From Atriophallophorus winterbourni (Eukaryota; Platyhelminthes; Trematoda; Plagiorchiida; Microphallidae), in NCBI GenBank assembly GCA_013407085.1, contig JACCGJ010010800.1:124001-188000 (forward strand): 64,000 nt of DNA, written 5' to 3'. Shown here piece by piece: positions 20,500-32,769 of the stretch. Under the pieces are notes generated by a model. The model worked only from the letters and a program-made list of their open reading frames with translations, had not been told where the DNA came from and ran no database searches. Position numbers and translations under genes: made by a program. Numbering within the stretch: position 1 is the first letter of the stretch; each line of letters opens with the position of its first letter.

Positions 20500-20975
20500 A
20501 AAATACCACGCATCCCCAGGGTTGATAGCAAACGGCCCCACCTGGAAATAACTGAATTGGTGTGCCACGCCTGGCTAGTAAAAACATTGCCTGATGGATT
20601 TCGGGTAGGACTGTGAGTGCTCATGGTTGATGGCTGGGATACCGGTTTGGTTGGGAGGGATGTTAGGAGGCCCAGCTCCTAACTAATGAAACAGCACGAA
20701 TAGCCGATTGCCTGGAACATGGAAACTACTCTTGATCAGTGAGAACAGCCGGTTTTAATAAATGGTTTAGACTTTGAACAACGTTTGCTACTGTTATCGA
20801 AACAGTATTGATCAGAACATTTTAGAAATGTTTCCATGTGTTTTAAAAGGAAAACTCAAAAGTTGAAATCTATCCCCGCAATGTTGGTGCAAATAAAGCA
20901 ATCTTTCCTAATTGATCGCTTTTTAGCTTTTTCGACGTTCGTGGACAGTGATTATTGGGATCAACGTGTGTAATG
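20500..20975 (+). repeat. Decayed gypsy 3' region and a dispersed repeat
   Basis: 20500-20650 resembles the gypsy non-coding region at 15230-15380 (ccccagggt, aacggcc, ctgagtgg-like words). 20700-20975 is the second copy of the repeat seen at 14040-14320, with gtgcaaataaagc near its end. A short attga repeat lies at 20982-21000. No coding sequence was recognised. Confidence 0.5.
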
Positions 20976-21085
20976 ATTTTTATTGAATTGAATTGAATGA
21001 AATTACCAACCAAAGAATAGAAGTGAGAATTACGCGGTATATATTTATGTATAAAAATTTAACAATGAAAATATGAATTATAGTT

Positions 21086-22074
21086 TTAATGATTGTCATT
21101 CGAACTATCACCACGTCTGCCGCAGTTCACATTCGTCCTTGGGTTTTTGTAATCTCGAATCGGTTTATTTCTCAGTCTTTCAGAAAGTCTGATATGTTCC
21201 CTTGATTCAGTATTCTCGGGAGAATCTAGAAGTGTTGTGTTATGATTGCAAACGCAACCAGAATTAGAACGCAACTGACCTGAATCCTATTAGATAATTT
21301 ATGCTGCATGACGCTTGTGCAACGTTCCGTCTTGCAGATCAAGTATTTTCACCATAGTTCTTCCGATCTTGTCTAATTCGATACCGGTCCTTTGACGGTA
21401 ATCATTCACACGATAATATGTTACTTCCGCTGATCCAAGTTCCAGCAGATTAGATCTCAATGATCCAGATTCTGATAACATGGATGGTGTATTTCCAATA
21501 GTTGAATGTTTACTATTACGTTAATAAAGCAAGAAATTTTCAATAAAACGATTAAGTTCAATAAATGTTGTTGGGGAACAAGAGTAAACAACACGTTTTA
21601 GCGTACCTACACAGTTTACGGCTTATCTATTCGGCTGTGGATGTCTGGATGCAGTGAACAAATGTCGGCAACAAAGTGAATGTAGCCATGTGAAGCAGAT
21701 AAATGGCTTCCGTTATCGCTCACAACAGCTATAGGCACACCTTCGCGGCTGAAAACCTTTCGTAACTCAAGCAATGTGAAATGAGGATTGGGTTTAGTAG
21801 TGAGGAATACTTCTAGCCATTTTGAATATGAATCGATTATCAGAAGAGCATAGTATTTCTTTAGGAATGTTCCACAGTAATCTCTATGAATACGTTGTCG
21901 GGCTTCACAAGCCGATGGCCATGGTGTCCATTTTGATGGCTGACGGAATAATTTATGTTGACAGGAAAGGTACGATGAAGCAGTTCTATGGATAGCAGTA
22001 TCGATTTCAAGCCACCAGCATAATTGTCTGGCCAACGATTTCATGTTTTCAATGACTAAGTGTTCCGAATGCAC
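21086..22074 (-). pseudogene. Gypsy integrase and pol C-terminal remnant
   Basis: SSYLSCQHKLFRQ belongs to the zinc domain. HRDYCGTFLKKYYALLIIDS corresponds to the first catalytic Asp block, and VVSDNGSHLSA carries the second. Downstream frames (21481-21299, YYRVNDYRQR and HKRHAA; then 21274-21086, RLRNKPIRDYKNP) match the GPY/F-like tail and the end of pol. It is split by stops. Confidence 0.75.
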
Positions 22075-22291
22075 ATCATCAAGATTTTGTTTGCGAAGTG
22101 AAGGAGGAATAACAATATGATCATTTATACACTACAGACCTTCAGGTGTGAGACATAATGCATCACGACGCTGATGATAAGCTGGAAATGTTTTGAGATG
22201 TGGCTGACCCACCTGGTTTAACTGGAGCCATTATCAGACCAAAATATTTCTTTGTTTCAAATTTTAAATCTGAACGAGATACACAGAGCGG

Positions 22292-23324
22292 TTAAACCAA
22301 CAAGCAGTCTGTACTGCCAGTCTTGTCATATATATCAGCATTGAGGGCTAAGGAATCTACATACGGAAATTGTTTTGCACTGCTATGTTCAATGATGTAA
22401 ATATACGCACCAAGAGCTATGCTCCATCTCTGAACCATTGCTGCAGTAGATTTTGCCAATGAAGACGTCAGATTGTAAATAAATTTCAGTGCTTCATGAT
22501 CGGATACTATAGTGAATTTATAACCAAATGCCCAATTAAAATCAGGCGCTTCCCGAGCATAACTTTGATCCGCTTTACTCAGCCGCACAATACCGAATGA
22601 CCATTTTTCTTTAAAACAGCACCAATTCCATGAGGAGAAGTATCTGTGATTAAAACAGAATGCAAATTTGGTGTAAATGGCTTAAATACAGCACTGGAAT
22701 GTAGTTTCGATAAAAGATCCAGAAGTGTCTTTTCATGTTTGGCAGTCCACTTGAACGTTGTGGGATTTAACAATGTAAACAATGAATGAGCAACTGTTGC
22801 AAAATTGGTATGAACTAAGAATAATATTGTAACACTCCCATTACTGACAGAATTTGGCGATTTCATCTCCATCATTGGTTTACGACGATTCAGGTCTGCA
22901 CGGAGTCTATTAGAAGACACACGGTATCCAAGACAATCAATCTCGTCAACAGAAATGATGCATTTATCCGGATTTAATTTCACGTTAAAATCCAAATTGT
23001 AGGGCAATGGTTGTAGTTCCACTTGATACTTCATCAAGCGGTATCTGTAAATAGGCATATTTTAGATCGATTCTCCAGAAAACACATGAACCAAGTAAAC
23101 GAGATAAGATAGCTTCAGGCTGTACAAGTTCGTTTCATCAGTCGAGGGTTCAGTGTCACTCTGTAATCTCCACAAACACTAGGCGTTTGACCATCTCTTT
23201 TCACTGGCATAACTATTGGCGTGGCCCATTTGGAGGCTTCCATGGAAACCAGATAACCACGTTCACATAATGAATTAATCACTTTTGTACAAGTTCCCTT
23301 AAACCATATGCCATCATGCGACAT
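22292..23324 (-). pseudogene. Gypsy reverse transcriptase/RNase H remnant
   Basis: SKWATPIVMPVKRDGQTPSV followed by CGDYRVTLNPRL is the RT N-terminus. FNVKLNPDKCIISVDEIDCL starts the thumb/connection region. LITDTSPHGIGAVLKKNG and the following FTIVSDHEALKFIY belong to RNase H. The segment between them, which should hold the YxDD catalytic motif, is deleted, so no active polymerase is encoded. Confidence 0.8.
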
Positions 23325-23519
23325 TTCAAAAATATAGGATCACCAGGTACTTCGTATCACCTGAATGCGATACACACCGACGAATTAAATCTTTTATTCA
23401 ATTACAGTCATACTTTGATGATGAACTTGTTGACAAAAATCAAAACTCAATATTGAGTATTGATGACTTCTGGATCATTATACTACACAAAACATGACTT
23501 AGAATTTCGGCAAACTAAC

Positions 23520-24290
23520 TGAATATGTCCAAGTTTACCAAATTTATATCATTTATCATTACGATATTGACAAGTAAAACGAGAATGTAACTTACCACAA
23601 GATGCACATTTTCCAAACTTCTGATTGTCAAATTTGAAATTACTTTTGCTGAATCTGCGTATTCTATCTGGCTTGCCTTCGGAATCACTAAGCCGCTGTG
23701 GTCCGTCGCCTGACTGACGTTAATGTTTGGAGGTCCAAACAAAACAGATTGAGTGTCAGTATTAGCTTGACGATTGGTTTATTTTGCAACATCTTCTTCA
23801 CATATTCTTTTAACATTTTCAAAAGTTGGATTAACTGATGATATAAATCGGGTTCCTTAACACCAGTGATTAAGCGATCTCTTAAATGGTCATTTAGTTT
23901 ATCTTCAAAAGCACAACGAGCAGCTTGTGTTTGCAATTCCAGAATAAATTGACAAATAGTTTGGTTTTAGTGTTTGTGCATTGTATAGAAGTGAATACGT
24001 TCAGCAATTTCGAAATTTTTTTGGAGTGACATGAGCTAGTAAAATTGATTTCAATTCATGGAAAGTCTGCTTAGCAGGTGGAATAGGGAATGATAATTTT
24101 TTCAACAGAGCATTAACATCTCCTGCTGATGTAGCAGAAAATGCGCAGTGATAATTGAATCAGGCATTTTACCGGTGGCAAGACACCAAAGTTCAAACCG
24201 TCTTAGAAGATCTTCGATTTCTCTGGGGGGTTCCGTGAATATTTGCAACGGACACGGAATATTACATGGGGCATGGCAACGGTTACTGTC
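23520..24290 (-). pseudogene. Gypsy gag remnant
   Basis: FELWCLATGKMPDSI and NFEIAERIHFYTM-like sequence, then FILELQTQAARCAFEDKL and LRDRLITGVKEPDLYHQL, form a typical gypsy capsid region. A cysteine cluster near 23610-23520 (CASCGKLHSRFTCQY, then GKLGHIQ) resembles zinc knuckles. Several stops interrupt it. Confidence 0.7.
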
Positions 24291-24599
24291 TCAATGAGTT
24301 TTATTTCTTCATTTGCCGTGTTTGACCAGCGTAAGTTTGCTTGTTAAAATCGTATTGTTGAATTCCACATACCACTGATTTAAATTTATAAATATTATAT
24401 AACTCTAACTCTAAATATTTAGTAAATTCGAATATTCTTCTGAGACGAATGGAAACCCGATCAAGGTGAAAACAAATTGATTTGCATGTGTTCAACCGCT
24501 CAATCTCAACGCAAACATAAACGAATTCGGGATACTTAACTAAATTCTGAATTTAGAATACTAAATAATATGATTTCTTCAAATTAGTAACCACGAGTA

Positions 24600-25070
24600 T
24601 AGCTGTTTTATTTTTTTTATTGTGGCGTTCAAATAAAGTGATTCAAAGTGATTCAATGTTGTAATGGTCTAAAAAGCATTTAGCTTAACAATAACCATAG
24701 GATGGAGTTATGAGGTATATACAATAAAAAAGAAGAACAGGAAAACTCATGTAGTGTAAAACGTATCAAAGTTTGGGTTGTCTCTCAAGTATTTGTCCAA
24801 ATTAGCTTTAAAAATATCCAGGTTGGCTGAGTGTGTAACAGTGGAGGGGAGGGTGTTCCATGTGAAACTTACACGTACAGCATACGAATATCTCCGACAG
24901 TTCAGTCTTGAAGTGGGAATAAGCACTGAAAGTTCGTGTTTCCGACTGGCACGGGGTGGCGAGCGTGTGAAAAGTTTGGCCATATTAGGCGTCTTGTATG
25001 CTGGACCTGTAATCACTCTATGATTTTGTATTTGAACACCGTGTATCGCTGTAACAACGCGCCAAGTGTA
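24600..25070 (-). mobile_element. CR1-like LINE 3'-end fragment
   Basis: The minus-strand frame 25016-24747 encodes the end of a CR1 ORF2 (RRYSYAVRVSFTWNTLP and FKANLDKYLRDNPN). A 3' tail and a short repeat (agtgattca) near 24640 follow. It is strongly 5'-truncated, with no RT core. Confidence 0.8.
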
Positions 25071-25814
25071 ACATTGTTTTTTCTTTTCTTTTTCTACTTT
25101 TAAAGTTGAGTATGCAAATTACAAAATTTGTATGCAATTTAGCAGATAGTAAATCAGCTTAACGCTTGTACAATTTGTGAGCATTCGGAAGCACATTTGT
25201 TCTCTATATTTTGAATTAAGTTCTTAATTTTCCGATATTAACCCAACTTGATATAAATTCATCAGTATCTTTAAAAATGTTGTTCTATCTTGTGGTCAAT
25301 GTTCTCATAAGTATCTCTGTATACCTTTGCAAAACGCGAATGTACCTTACGGTATATTAAACTTTATTCATCCGGAATCCAATGTGTTCCACTTTTCGAT
25401 AAATTCTTCACACATATCAAAGTCGAGTAAAAAATAGTCTCGAAGCAACACAAAGAGGTTGCTTCTAACCAACGGGTCATCAAATTTATTATAATTCATC
25501 AGCATAATCTCAGCGGTCAAAATCAATTGAACACTCAAATATATGAGCGCTAACTCTCTGGAACAGAAAAGTCAGCACTTACTTATTTTTGAGAAGAAAT
25601 GTTTAATCGATCACCAATGATTGGTGATTAATGATATGGTGGCTGCACATGAATACTGAATCATTTTAATACTCACAAAAGCTATACAACTGTAGAGAGA
25701 TATGCTCTAATAATTGAATTATTTCACGTCCATTTACGGCAATGCAGTCGGTGCAAATTTCTGCCTTCATTCGTCTGTATCACTCAACATGCGACTAACT
25801 TAACACATTTGCAG
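25071..25814. other. No gene recognised
   Basis: AT-rich sequence without a recognisable coding region or element. Confidence 0.4.
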
Positions 25815-25995
25815 ATATTCCACCGCCAACAGTATGCCCACATTTAAAACTGATAAAGGAAAGAATCACTTTCAACGTAGTTTAAATTGGGTCCCAACTC
25901 TGGACTTGAAGAACGTATTCATTGTAAATGTGAAATCGATGAATTTCATTCATAATCTAGATGGACGAAATTCCAACCTTCTTCGAAGAATCAAG
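25815..25995 (+). CDS. Candidate internal exon of an unknown host gene
   Basis: A 181-bp open segment is bounded by a good acceptor (acacatttgcag) and a donor (AAG|gtaaat). It reads MPTFKTDKGKNHFQRSLNWV... to NLDGRNSNLLRRIK and starts out of phase (one base completes a codon). Codon use is host-like and no retroelement motif is present. I do not recognise the protein and cannot find convincing partner exons, so this is an ab initio suggestion only. Confidence 0.3.
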
Positions 25996-26983
25996 GTAAA
26001 TAGCAACATGTTTAGCAAAGTTAGATATCTTTTAAATTAATTTCAATGGAATAAGTATAATCGCTACTATTCTCTTGAAATGAAATCACTACTTCATGTG
26101 AGTTGTAAATTGTTGTATGCGAGAGTTTTTGTTCCTTTATTCAGCAGTTTGATTCCAAGGTGACTAATACATGCCTACATTTCACGTGCTTCTTATTCTT
26201 CAAAAATATCTGTTCGCAGGCATTGACTGAATTGTTATGCTCTTTAGTTAGACAATGTTGCAATACTGTCTTGATATTTTTCAAGAGCGCCACCAGATGC
26301 TGCATTCACGCCCTTGGTCAATATCACTAAGAAACGGGACAATCCATGTAACAATTACAAAGAATCAGTATACGCTTACCGATTTTAAAAAGCCTTCTTA
26401 AAGAAGAATACTACAGAACCAAACTCTTCGCAACTTATTGTTTGTTGTTCACCATTGTTTCTGGGAAGTACTGAGATCTCGAATCATTTAGTTTGATGTC
26501 TACTCGTCAAGATTCTCTGCACCAAAATGTCTTAAAGATTTTGGCGGAAAAAGAAATATTTGTATAAATACTTAACTACCCAAATATCATCTTTAATCTG
26601 CTTGGTATTACTTAATGTACGAGAAAATGTTAAAGCGTTTTCTTGAGATATGTAGTTCGTCGTTTATTGGAGAAAATTAAAATAGCGGTAGCTAATGTTG
26701 GTAAATGCTCGCATGCTCTATTTCAACACCAGATGAACGAATTTTTTACTTAGGTTGCTTGATCCATTAACCGAAGACGTTGCATTCAAAATATTTCCAT
26801 TGTTGTATTATGATGCATCTCAACCGATTCTAGATACCGACTGCAAATAAAAAAGAAATGCACGGTTTAATTGTGCCAAGTTCTCACCGTATTAATCATT
26901 CCGAATGCTGTACTTTACTGTCACCTAATAGACAACTGACTATATTCGATAGGCGTCTACAAAGTTGATTATATTCTAAGTTT
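25996..26983. other. No gene recognised
   Basis: AT-rich DNA, possibly intronic if the neighbouring candidate exons are real. Confidence 0.35.
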
Positions 26984-27186
26984 ATATGGAAGAAGTCCAT
27001 TTGAACAGTTTCGAATGCGTCAGTTATGAGTTATCCATGGTACTTCATAGCCGTATCAATCCAAATTATTGTGAATTCCTCATAGCCGGCGTCACACAAG
27101 AGGGAATTATCATTTCAAATAAACAAAACGAATGTCGAGGTCAAGATTGTTTATTTATTCAAATGTTCAACACGGCGCCCGAGTAA
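26984..27186 (+). CDS. Candidate terminal exon of an unknown host gene
   Basis: Open frame MEEVHLNSFECVSYELSMVL... ending in FIQMFNTAPE and a TAA-type stop, preceded by a possible acceptor (attctaag at 26980). It is cysteine-containing and not retroelement-like. The phase does not match a direct join to the candidate exon at 25815-25995, so another exon would be needed between them. Confidence 0.25.
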
Positions 27187-28799
27187 TGAACGTTGACAAC
27201 TAAGTAAAGAATCACTCGACACGGATGAATAATCTAACGAAATAATCTGTCACTGTGATCTGGTGGATAAAATGAAATGAAATTGGCACATAAAGTGGAT
27301 AGACATTCCATTCGAGTAATCACGAAACATTTCTTTGAAATATTTCAACTTTATCTGCTTTTTATCATTTCCCAGTCTAGTGTCAGTTCATATGAGTCGA
27401 CTCGTACAAAGATGTATATATTATTCAGGTAGCTTTTTTGACAATTTCCACTGTGACAATATGAGGTTTAGTAGATTAGAAGACTGGTTATTTTGCTATC
27501 ATCGCAGAAGGAATTCGACTATTCGTTAAAATATATTTGGGAGCATTTATACGACAGTTTTGCTTCTGACGGTTGCTTCGTCAGTCCAAGGATTTTAATT
27601 TAAAACGGTGACCTTTCTTAAATAGCATTCTTATATTTTTTGTATTATTAAACAGCTTTAAAAATCCCCTGGATGTCAAGTGTTGTAAATGAAAATAAGA
27701 TCGATTGGTCTATTTACCGAGCATGACGTAATCGCACAATCAAGGTCAGTTGACACAGGATCGCATTTGCACGGCGATACAAGTATCAAATGTGAGTAAA
27801 CTCAAATGTGCTTAATGTATGAGCTGGAAAAACATTCATATCTGAAGACCAATTTACTGCTGCATACGCTCAGAAAGCAAGGGGATCAGGATTCACATAC
27901 CCTAAATATGACTAAATAATTGAATTAAATAATAAGCATAGCTAAATCAGTAGTTAACGTTTTATCGATGCAGCGCTATATTTCAAAGATTTCTATCTAG
28001 TCTAAATCATATTACCTTGTCACTAGTGATTTAAACCGCATCCGTGTACATGCGTTCAACGAATGAATGATTGTTATGCCCCAGTACATCTACTTATCGA
28101 TATCTTCACTCTGGTCAGGTAAAACCTAGAACCTGATTACTGACTGAGCAGCTCACTTATCATTGATCAACACTCGGGTCAATTTCACTGGCTATTTTTC
28201 AGATTTTCATAGGGTGATACCAATTTTCGGTTCGTTGGAATTATATACGCATAGTTTATTTACTGTCTTTATTTTTTCCTCGATTTGGAGCTTAGTTTTA
28301 TGAAGAACCTTAAATACTTAGAAAGACTGTAGTTGATTATGGTTATGAGCAGCGTACAAATCCAGTTTAGTGTCCATGTCTAATGAGGGTACAGAATATT
28401 ATGGACAGTTTAGTGCAGTTATGCTTGAGAAGTCAGCGAATTTCTCGTTTGCGTTTATGTCATAGACGCTCACGATGGCATCCTGGTATAATCACGAATC
28501 ATGTTCGACAACGTCGTGCTTGTCTTAGTGTTATTTTCGCTTTTTTCATAGTACGACTTCGCAAAATTACTTTACTGAATATTCTACCATAAATTTAACA
28601 ACTTCAGTGCATTCGCGAGTTCAAACTCTGACAGAAGCTACTGCACCTAGTAATACTACAGAGTGAGGTGGTGTGAATCGGATGATTTATTTCGTGTGAT
28701 AAATTCTAATGATATATCAAGTTTCGACAAGTGATGATTAACATAAAATACTATAAATTATATTCGATTATGCGCTTATTCAATCTCAGCCTACAATAA
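27187..28799. other. Mostly unrecognised DNA; one decayed hammerhead-like motif
   Basis: Nothing coding was recognised. Around 27555-27600, on the minus strand, CTGACGAAGC...GTCAGAAGC is followed by AAAAC. It resembles the hammerhead in the Penelope elements but with the GAAA core changed. Confidence 0.35.
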
Positions 28800-30230
28800 G
28801 GAAAAATACCAACGCATTTGAAAGCAGGCATGATAACTCCTATTTATAAAGGTGGTAGCCGTTCAGACACAGCAAAGTATAGAGCGGTAAGAAAGAAGAA
28901 AAAATGGCTTTATTCGAGTACACGAATTTTCAGCGATACTATTAATTCAACCACACGAAATAAAATGTACATTTTAAAAAAGACATGTCAAAGAAGGATG
29001 ATCCACTTCAGTTATTGTGACTGCGCACATTAGAGAACATTTTGAAAACCAAAATATTTTGACTGAAGAACAACACGGTTTTCGAAGAAATCGTTGCTGT
29101 TTATCTAAACTTCTTACACAGTTCGAGGATTGGCCTAAGGCATTAGACGATGTGGAGGATGTACAAGCTTGCTACATCGACATTTCCAAAGCTTTCGATA
29201 GAGTCAACCATGACATAATATTAAAAAGCTGAAAGCTTATGGAATAACGGGAATGCTGTTAAATTGGATAAGGGACTATCTTGCTGATAGATACTTCCAT
29301 GTTCGCATTTGCAGCACCTTCTATAGAAGAATAGACGACACAAGTGGAGTTTCGCAATGATCGGTGCTTGGACCTTTTCTATTCTTGGTGTATATGAACG
29401 ATATAGTAGAGGATATTGGATTAACTTGATACTATTTGCCGGTGTTATTAAAATAGAGAAACTTTTCAGGGCTGTTAATGACTGTATAGCACTACAACGG
29501 GATCTGTGCACCTTATTTCGTTCGTTTCAGTCAAACGAGTTACCATTTAACCCTGCGAAATGTAAAATGCTGCGGCTTGGAAAATCTCTGCACCACACGT
29601 ATCAGCTTGGCGCACAAGATTTCGACTGGACCACCGCACAAAAAAATCTCGGTATCTGGGTGTCGTCTAACCATAAGCCTGGACATCATCGTCGGACACT
29701 GTACAATAAAGCCTGCCGTATCATGTCTTTTAAAAAGGATATTCAGGATTTTCACGTTCGAAATTTTATCCCTGTTAATTGATACATATTAGAGTCCTGT
29801 TATGGAATATTCTATCAAAGCATGGGCACCATGAGTAGGGATATCGAACTACCTGACATCATTTATCATCGTGCGACAATGTTGATCTCCCGATACATAA
29901 ATTTAACTTTCAAAGAGCGAATTTAAAACTAAATCTATACGATTTTCCCCAACGACGGATACGGAGCGACCTCCTGTTGGCCTTCAAAATCTTGCTTACT
30001 GAAAACCATCCCCTTAAACACTTTCTAAAGTCCAATGGCATCACTCGAACACGAAAACATTGAATTTTTTTGAGCAGTCTGCATTCTCGATTGTATGCAT
30101 CTCGAAAGTTTTTCTCCATAAGAATTTGTTTCATTTGAACATCTCGTCCACAGAAATCACTCGGAATCTGTTTAGGATTTCGCTTCTAAACTCGATGAGC
30201 TTATGACGAACCATGCGGAATGTGACTGTC
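28800..30230 (+). pseudogene. CR1-like reverse transcriptase, degraded
   Basis: Plus-strand pieces in several frames: HLKAGMITPIYKGGSRSDTA; an unrelated stretch of about 130 bp; NILTEEQHGFRRNRCCLSKL; CYIDISKAFDRVNHDIIL; a frameshift near 29230; then LPFNPAKCKMLRLGKSLHH and RRIRSDLLLAFKIL of the C-terminal half. The catalytic FADD segment is not recognisable (near 29400, LILFAGV). No 5' or 3' termini were identified. Confidence 0.75.
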
Positions 30231-32160
30231 CCTATTGATTTTTGAGAGATTTTATAATTCTACTCCATGTACCTGTCATCATATGGTTATTCTTAAGCTT
30301 ATTGCTTTTTCTACCACAAAACTTTCTGAGTTCTGATATTACCAGTGTTCGTACGGAACCGAGGACGCTTTTCTAATTGGTTGAACAGAATATCTCATTA
30401 CCAACATCACCTTAAAAATCTTATTGGAGCCAGTGATTAATCTTGTTGTCCAGCTTTACAATTTTAATTATCGATAGATGCCAGACAATTCTGGGGTAGA
30501 TATGCACCATTTTCGCACATCACACCGCAAACGTTTTTAAGTAAATCCTTGCTTAATTTACGAAAATATTTTTATATTGTTTCCTTCGAGCTGTGATGAT
30601 ATAGTCAAATTTCATAAGCCATATCTGACACCAAATTGTCGGAGTTTATTCTCAAGCATCTACACTGCCTTATCTGATCACTTACATCGTCAAAAGATTT
30701 CGCGTGCCGGGAAGTAGTATCCTCGCAAACACCATCTATTAATCTATTGGACGCTGTGTGCCGCAGTTCAACTGACATTTCGCCAGTCTCGTAAGTCATC
30801 ACAATCGCGTGATTACACTGAATTCACACATCCTGATCCACTCGTTATTTTGATCAAAACAGTAGCTTGTTTCTCAGTGAAACTGCAATGCTATGCTCCG
30901 TAAGACGGGGGAAATGAGTACATGAACTACGCTATATGGGGAACATTTTTAATGCTGAAACGTAAGGTTGCTTAACTTGTTCGAAGTACAATATTCTGTT
31001 CATAAGTTGAACGTCAAGCGAAGAGCTGTTGTTTTCACTTCTGCCCGAATCAACTCTCGTTGGTATCTTTCAGTAGTCCTGATGCAAATACGAATGCGAA
31101 AAGCAGAAGGTATTCATGTCTCTCTAACCACGTGCTATATAGAACAGAATACAACGCAAGTAATGCAAGATTAATTGGAAAACGTTTTTGTAAATTAAAA
31201 ATCTATTAGATTTATTCATCTAGAAAATAAATTAGATTATTCTTAAACGAAGAAGAAACTTTGTAATGTGTTGCTCACAAATATTTGCGTATATAATTGT
31301 AATATAATAATGAATTAGACATGGGGAGAATGTAAAACTCTTATTGTTTTTTGTCAAAATCATCTAGCTTTACTACTAACAAAAAATACAGATTTATGCA
31401 CAACACATAAGTGAAAATCAACATATAAAAAGCGAGCGCTGGTAACAATTGGTTATCACTGAGTGATATTTACAGAAAAATTTGTTGATGTACAACGTTC
31501 TAGGTCACTGTACGATCCAATACATTTGATATCACAGGAATTAGCTAGACTATTTTCGATCGGAACCACTACAACCATTGCAAGTGGGCTGGATTTGTTT
31601 TTTTCACTGATCTACAATTTACAGATAGCATGAACACATCACAAATTCTGCTTACATTCCTGGTAAATATGAATTCATCCTCTGTCAAAAATATTTATTA
31701 AAAATATAAAATCGATCTAAATAAATAAAAACAATCACCGGCTCGATCTTGACGTCACCTAGCTGTAGTTTCACGTATAAGCTTGGCAATGCTTCTGTCG
31801 AATGGTTTGCTGTCGTATTGAAAACTTTTGCCAAAATTGAGCAATCCAGGATTGTCAACTTATCTTCGGCACAAGCATGATAGCCTTGGTTTGAACCTGG
31901 ATCAACAGTAAACAATGCAGTTTAATAAGCTTCAGGTAGAAGGTAATCTCTATTATCTTAAACGAGCTATAATGGCAGCATCGCTTTTATCCTGTAAAAA
32001 TAGAATTAATTTTGTTTCCAAGTTTTCAAAAACATAGACTATGTTTATATCAGTTTGTTAAATACAGGCAAGGATTCGTAATTCGATAATTTTATTATAC
32101 GATTACAAATGTGAAGCGAAACGCTACCATATTAAGCGCTTTGTGCGCTTGATTCAAAAT
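30231..32160. other. No gene established
   Basis: AT-rich. A possible minus-strand exon at about 31891-31755 (HACAEDKLTILDCSILAKVF and LPSLYVKLQL) lies between an acceptor-like tgatccag and a donor-like ctag|gtgacg, with no recognisable homology. Nothing else is supported. Confidence 0.3.
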
Positions 32161-32344
32161 CAATTTGTGATTCAGTATTTGAACACAGTGGTTGTTACCG
32201 AGAGACGAGAGAGAGTACAACTTCAATTATTTACATTTATTCTTTTAACAAACAGTATTTTTAACTATGTGTACTTTAATATTTGCTATGAAATTAATAG
32301 ATTGAAGCTTTAATGTACTGTGGTGCTCACATTCCCATCCCTTA

Positions 32345-32390
32345 CACACTACTACCGTTTTCTCGCTGATTGCCGTCATCAGGTGGAGAC
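32345..32390 (-). ncRNA. Hammerhead ribozyme candidate, decayed (tandem unit 1)
   Basis: The unit-1 equivalent keeps CTGATGA (32382-32376). Stem II (CGGCAATCAGCGA) no longer pairs well, and the GAAA region has gained an A (GAGAAAACGGTA). It is probably inactive. Confidence 0.45.
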
Positions 32391-32584
32391 AGTAAGATCA
32401 GGTTCAGTGAGCTTTAAAACAGTGGAAAAGCGGTGAACAAAGTTAAACTTGTATGCCACTGTTATATAGGGTTCTTACAAAGAACCACGATGTTCAAATA
32501 CAGAATCACAAAGTGATTCCTGGCCAAGCGCTCGAGGCGCACAGACAAGACCAATGTATTGTGGTGCTCACATCCCCATCCTTA

Positions 32585-32630
32585 CACACCACTACCGGTT
32601 TCTGGCTTTTTGCCGTCATCAGGTAGAAAC
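32585..32630 (-). ncRNA. Hammerhead ribozyme candidate (tandem unit 2)
   Basis: On the minus strand, core CTGATGA (32622-32616) is followed by stem II GGC/GCC with loop AAAAA. GAAA (32602-32599) and the self-complementary ACCGGT leading to a GTA cleavage triplet (predicted cut after 32593) come next. Stem I pairs CTAC-side bases 32623-32626 with 32592-32589. One C/A mismatch closes stem II. The architecture fits a type I hammerhead. Confidence 0.65.
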
Positions 32631-32769
32631 AGTGAGATCAGGTTCAGTGAGCCTTTAAACAGTGGAAAAGCGGTAAACAAAGTAAAACTTGTAATGGAAA
32701 ATGTTTGTGACCAAACGGGGAATCATAATCATGAAAAAATAAAGTTTGTAATGAATCGGTGAGAGTAGT

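Larger units (their letters stand above)
21080..24290 (-). mobile_element. Second Ty3/gypsy element, heavily decayed
   Basis: Read on the minus strand, gag, zinc-knuckle, RT, RNase H, integrase and a C-terminal pol tail appear in the expected order. It differs from the CsRn1-like family and resembles the K02A2.6-type pol common in metazoan genomes. LTRs were not identified at either side. The pieces are in several frames. Confidence 0.8.
32309..32695 (-). repeat. Tandem repeat of a hammerhead-bearing unit (two copies)
   Basis: Two direct copies about 240 bp apart both read gtggtgctcacat..cccatcc, cttacacac, the hammerhead segment, gtcatcaggt, agatcaggttcagtgagc and cagtggaaaagcggt. The second copy is cut by the 3' end of Penelope-like element A at about 32696. 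A partly inverted match (gattcagtatttgaaca at 32170 against tgttcaaatacagaatcac at 32493) borders the first unit. Confidence 0.75.

Noticed and set aside
22160..22185. CTGATGATAAGCTGGAAATG as another hammerhead core.
   Set aside because: No stem II pairing and no stem I partner; it lies in decayed gypsy pol sequence.
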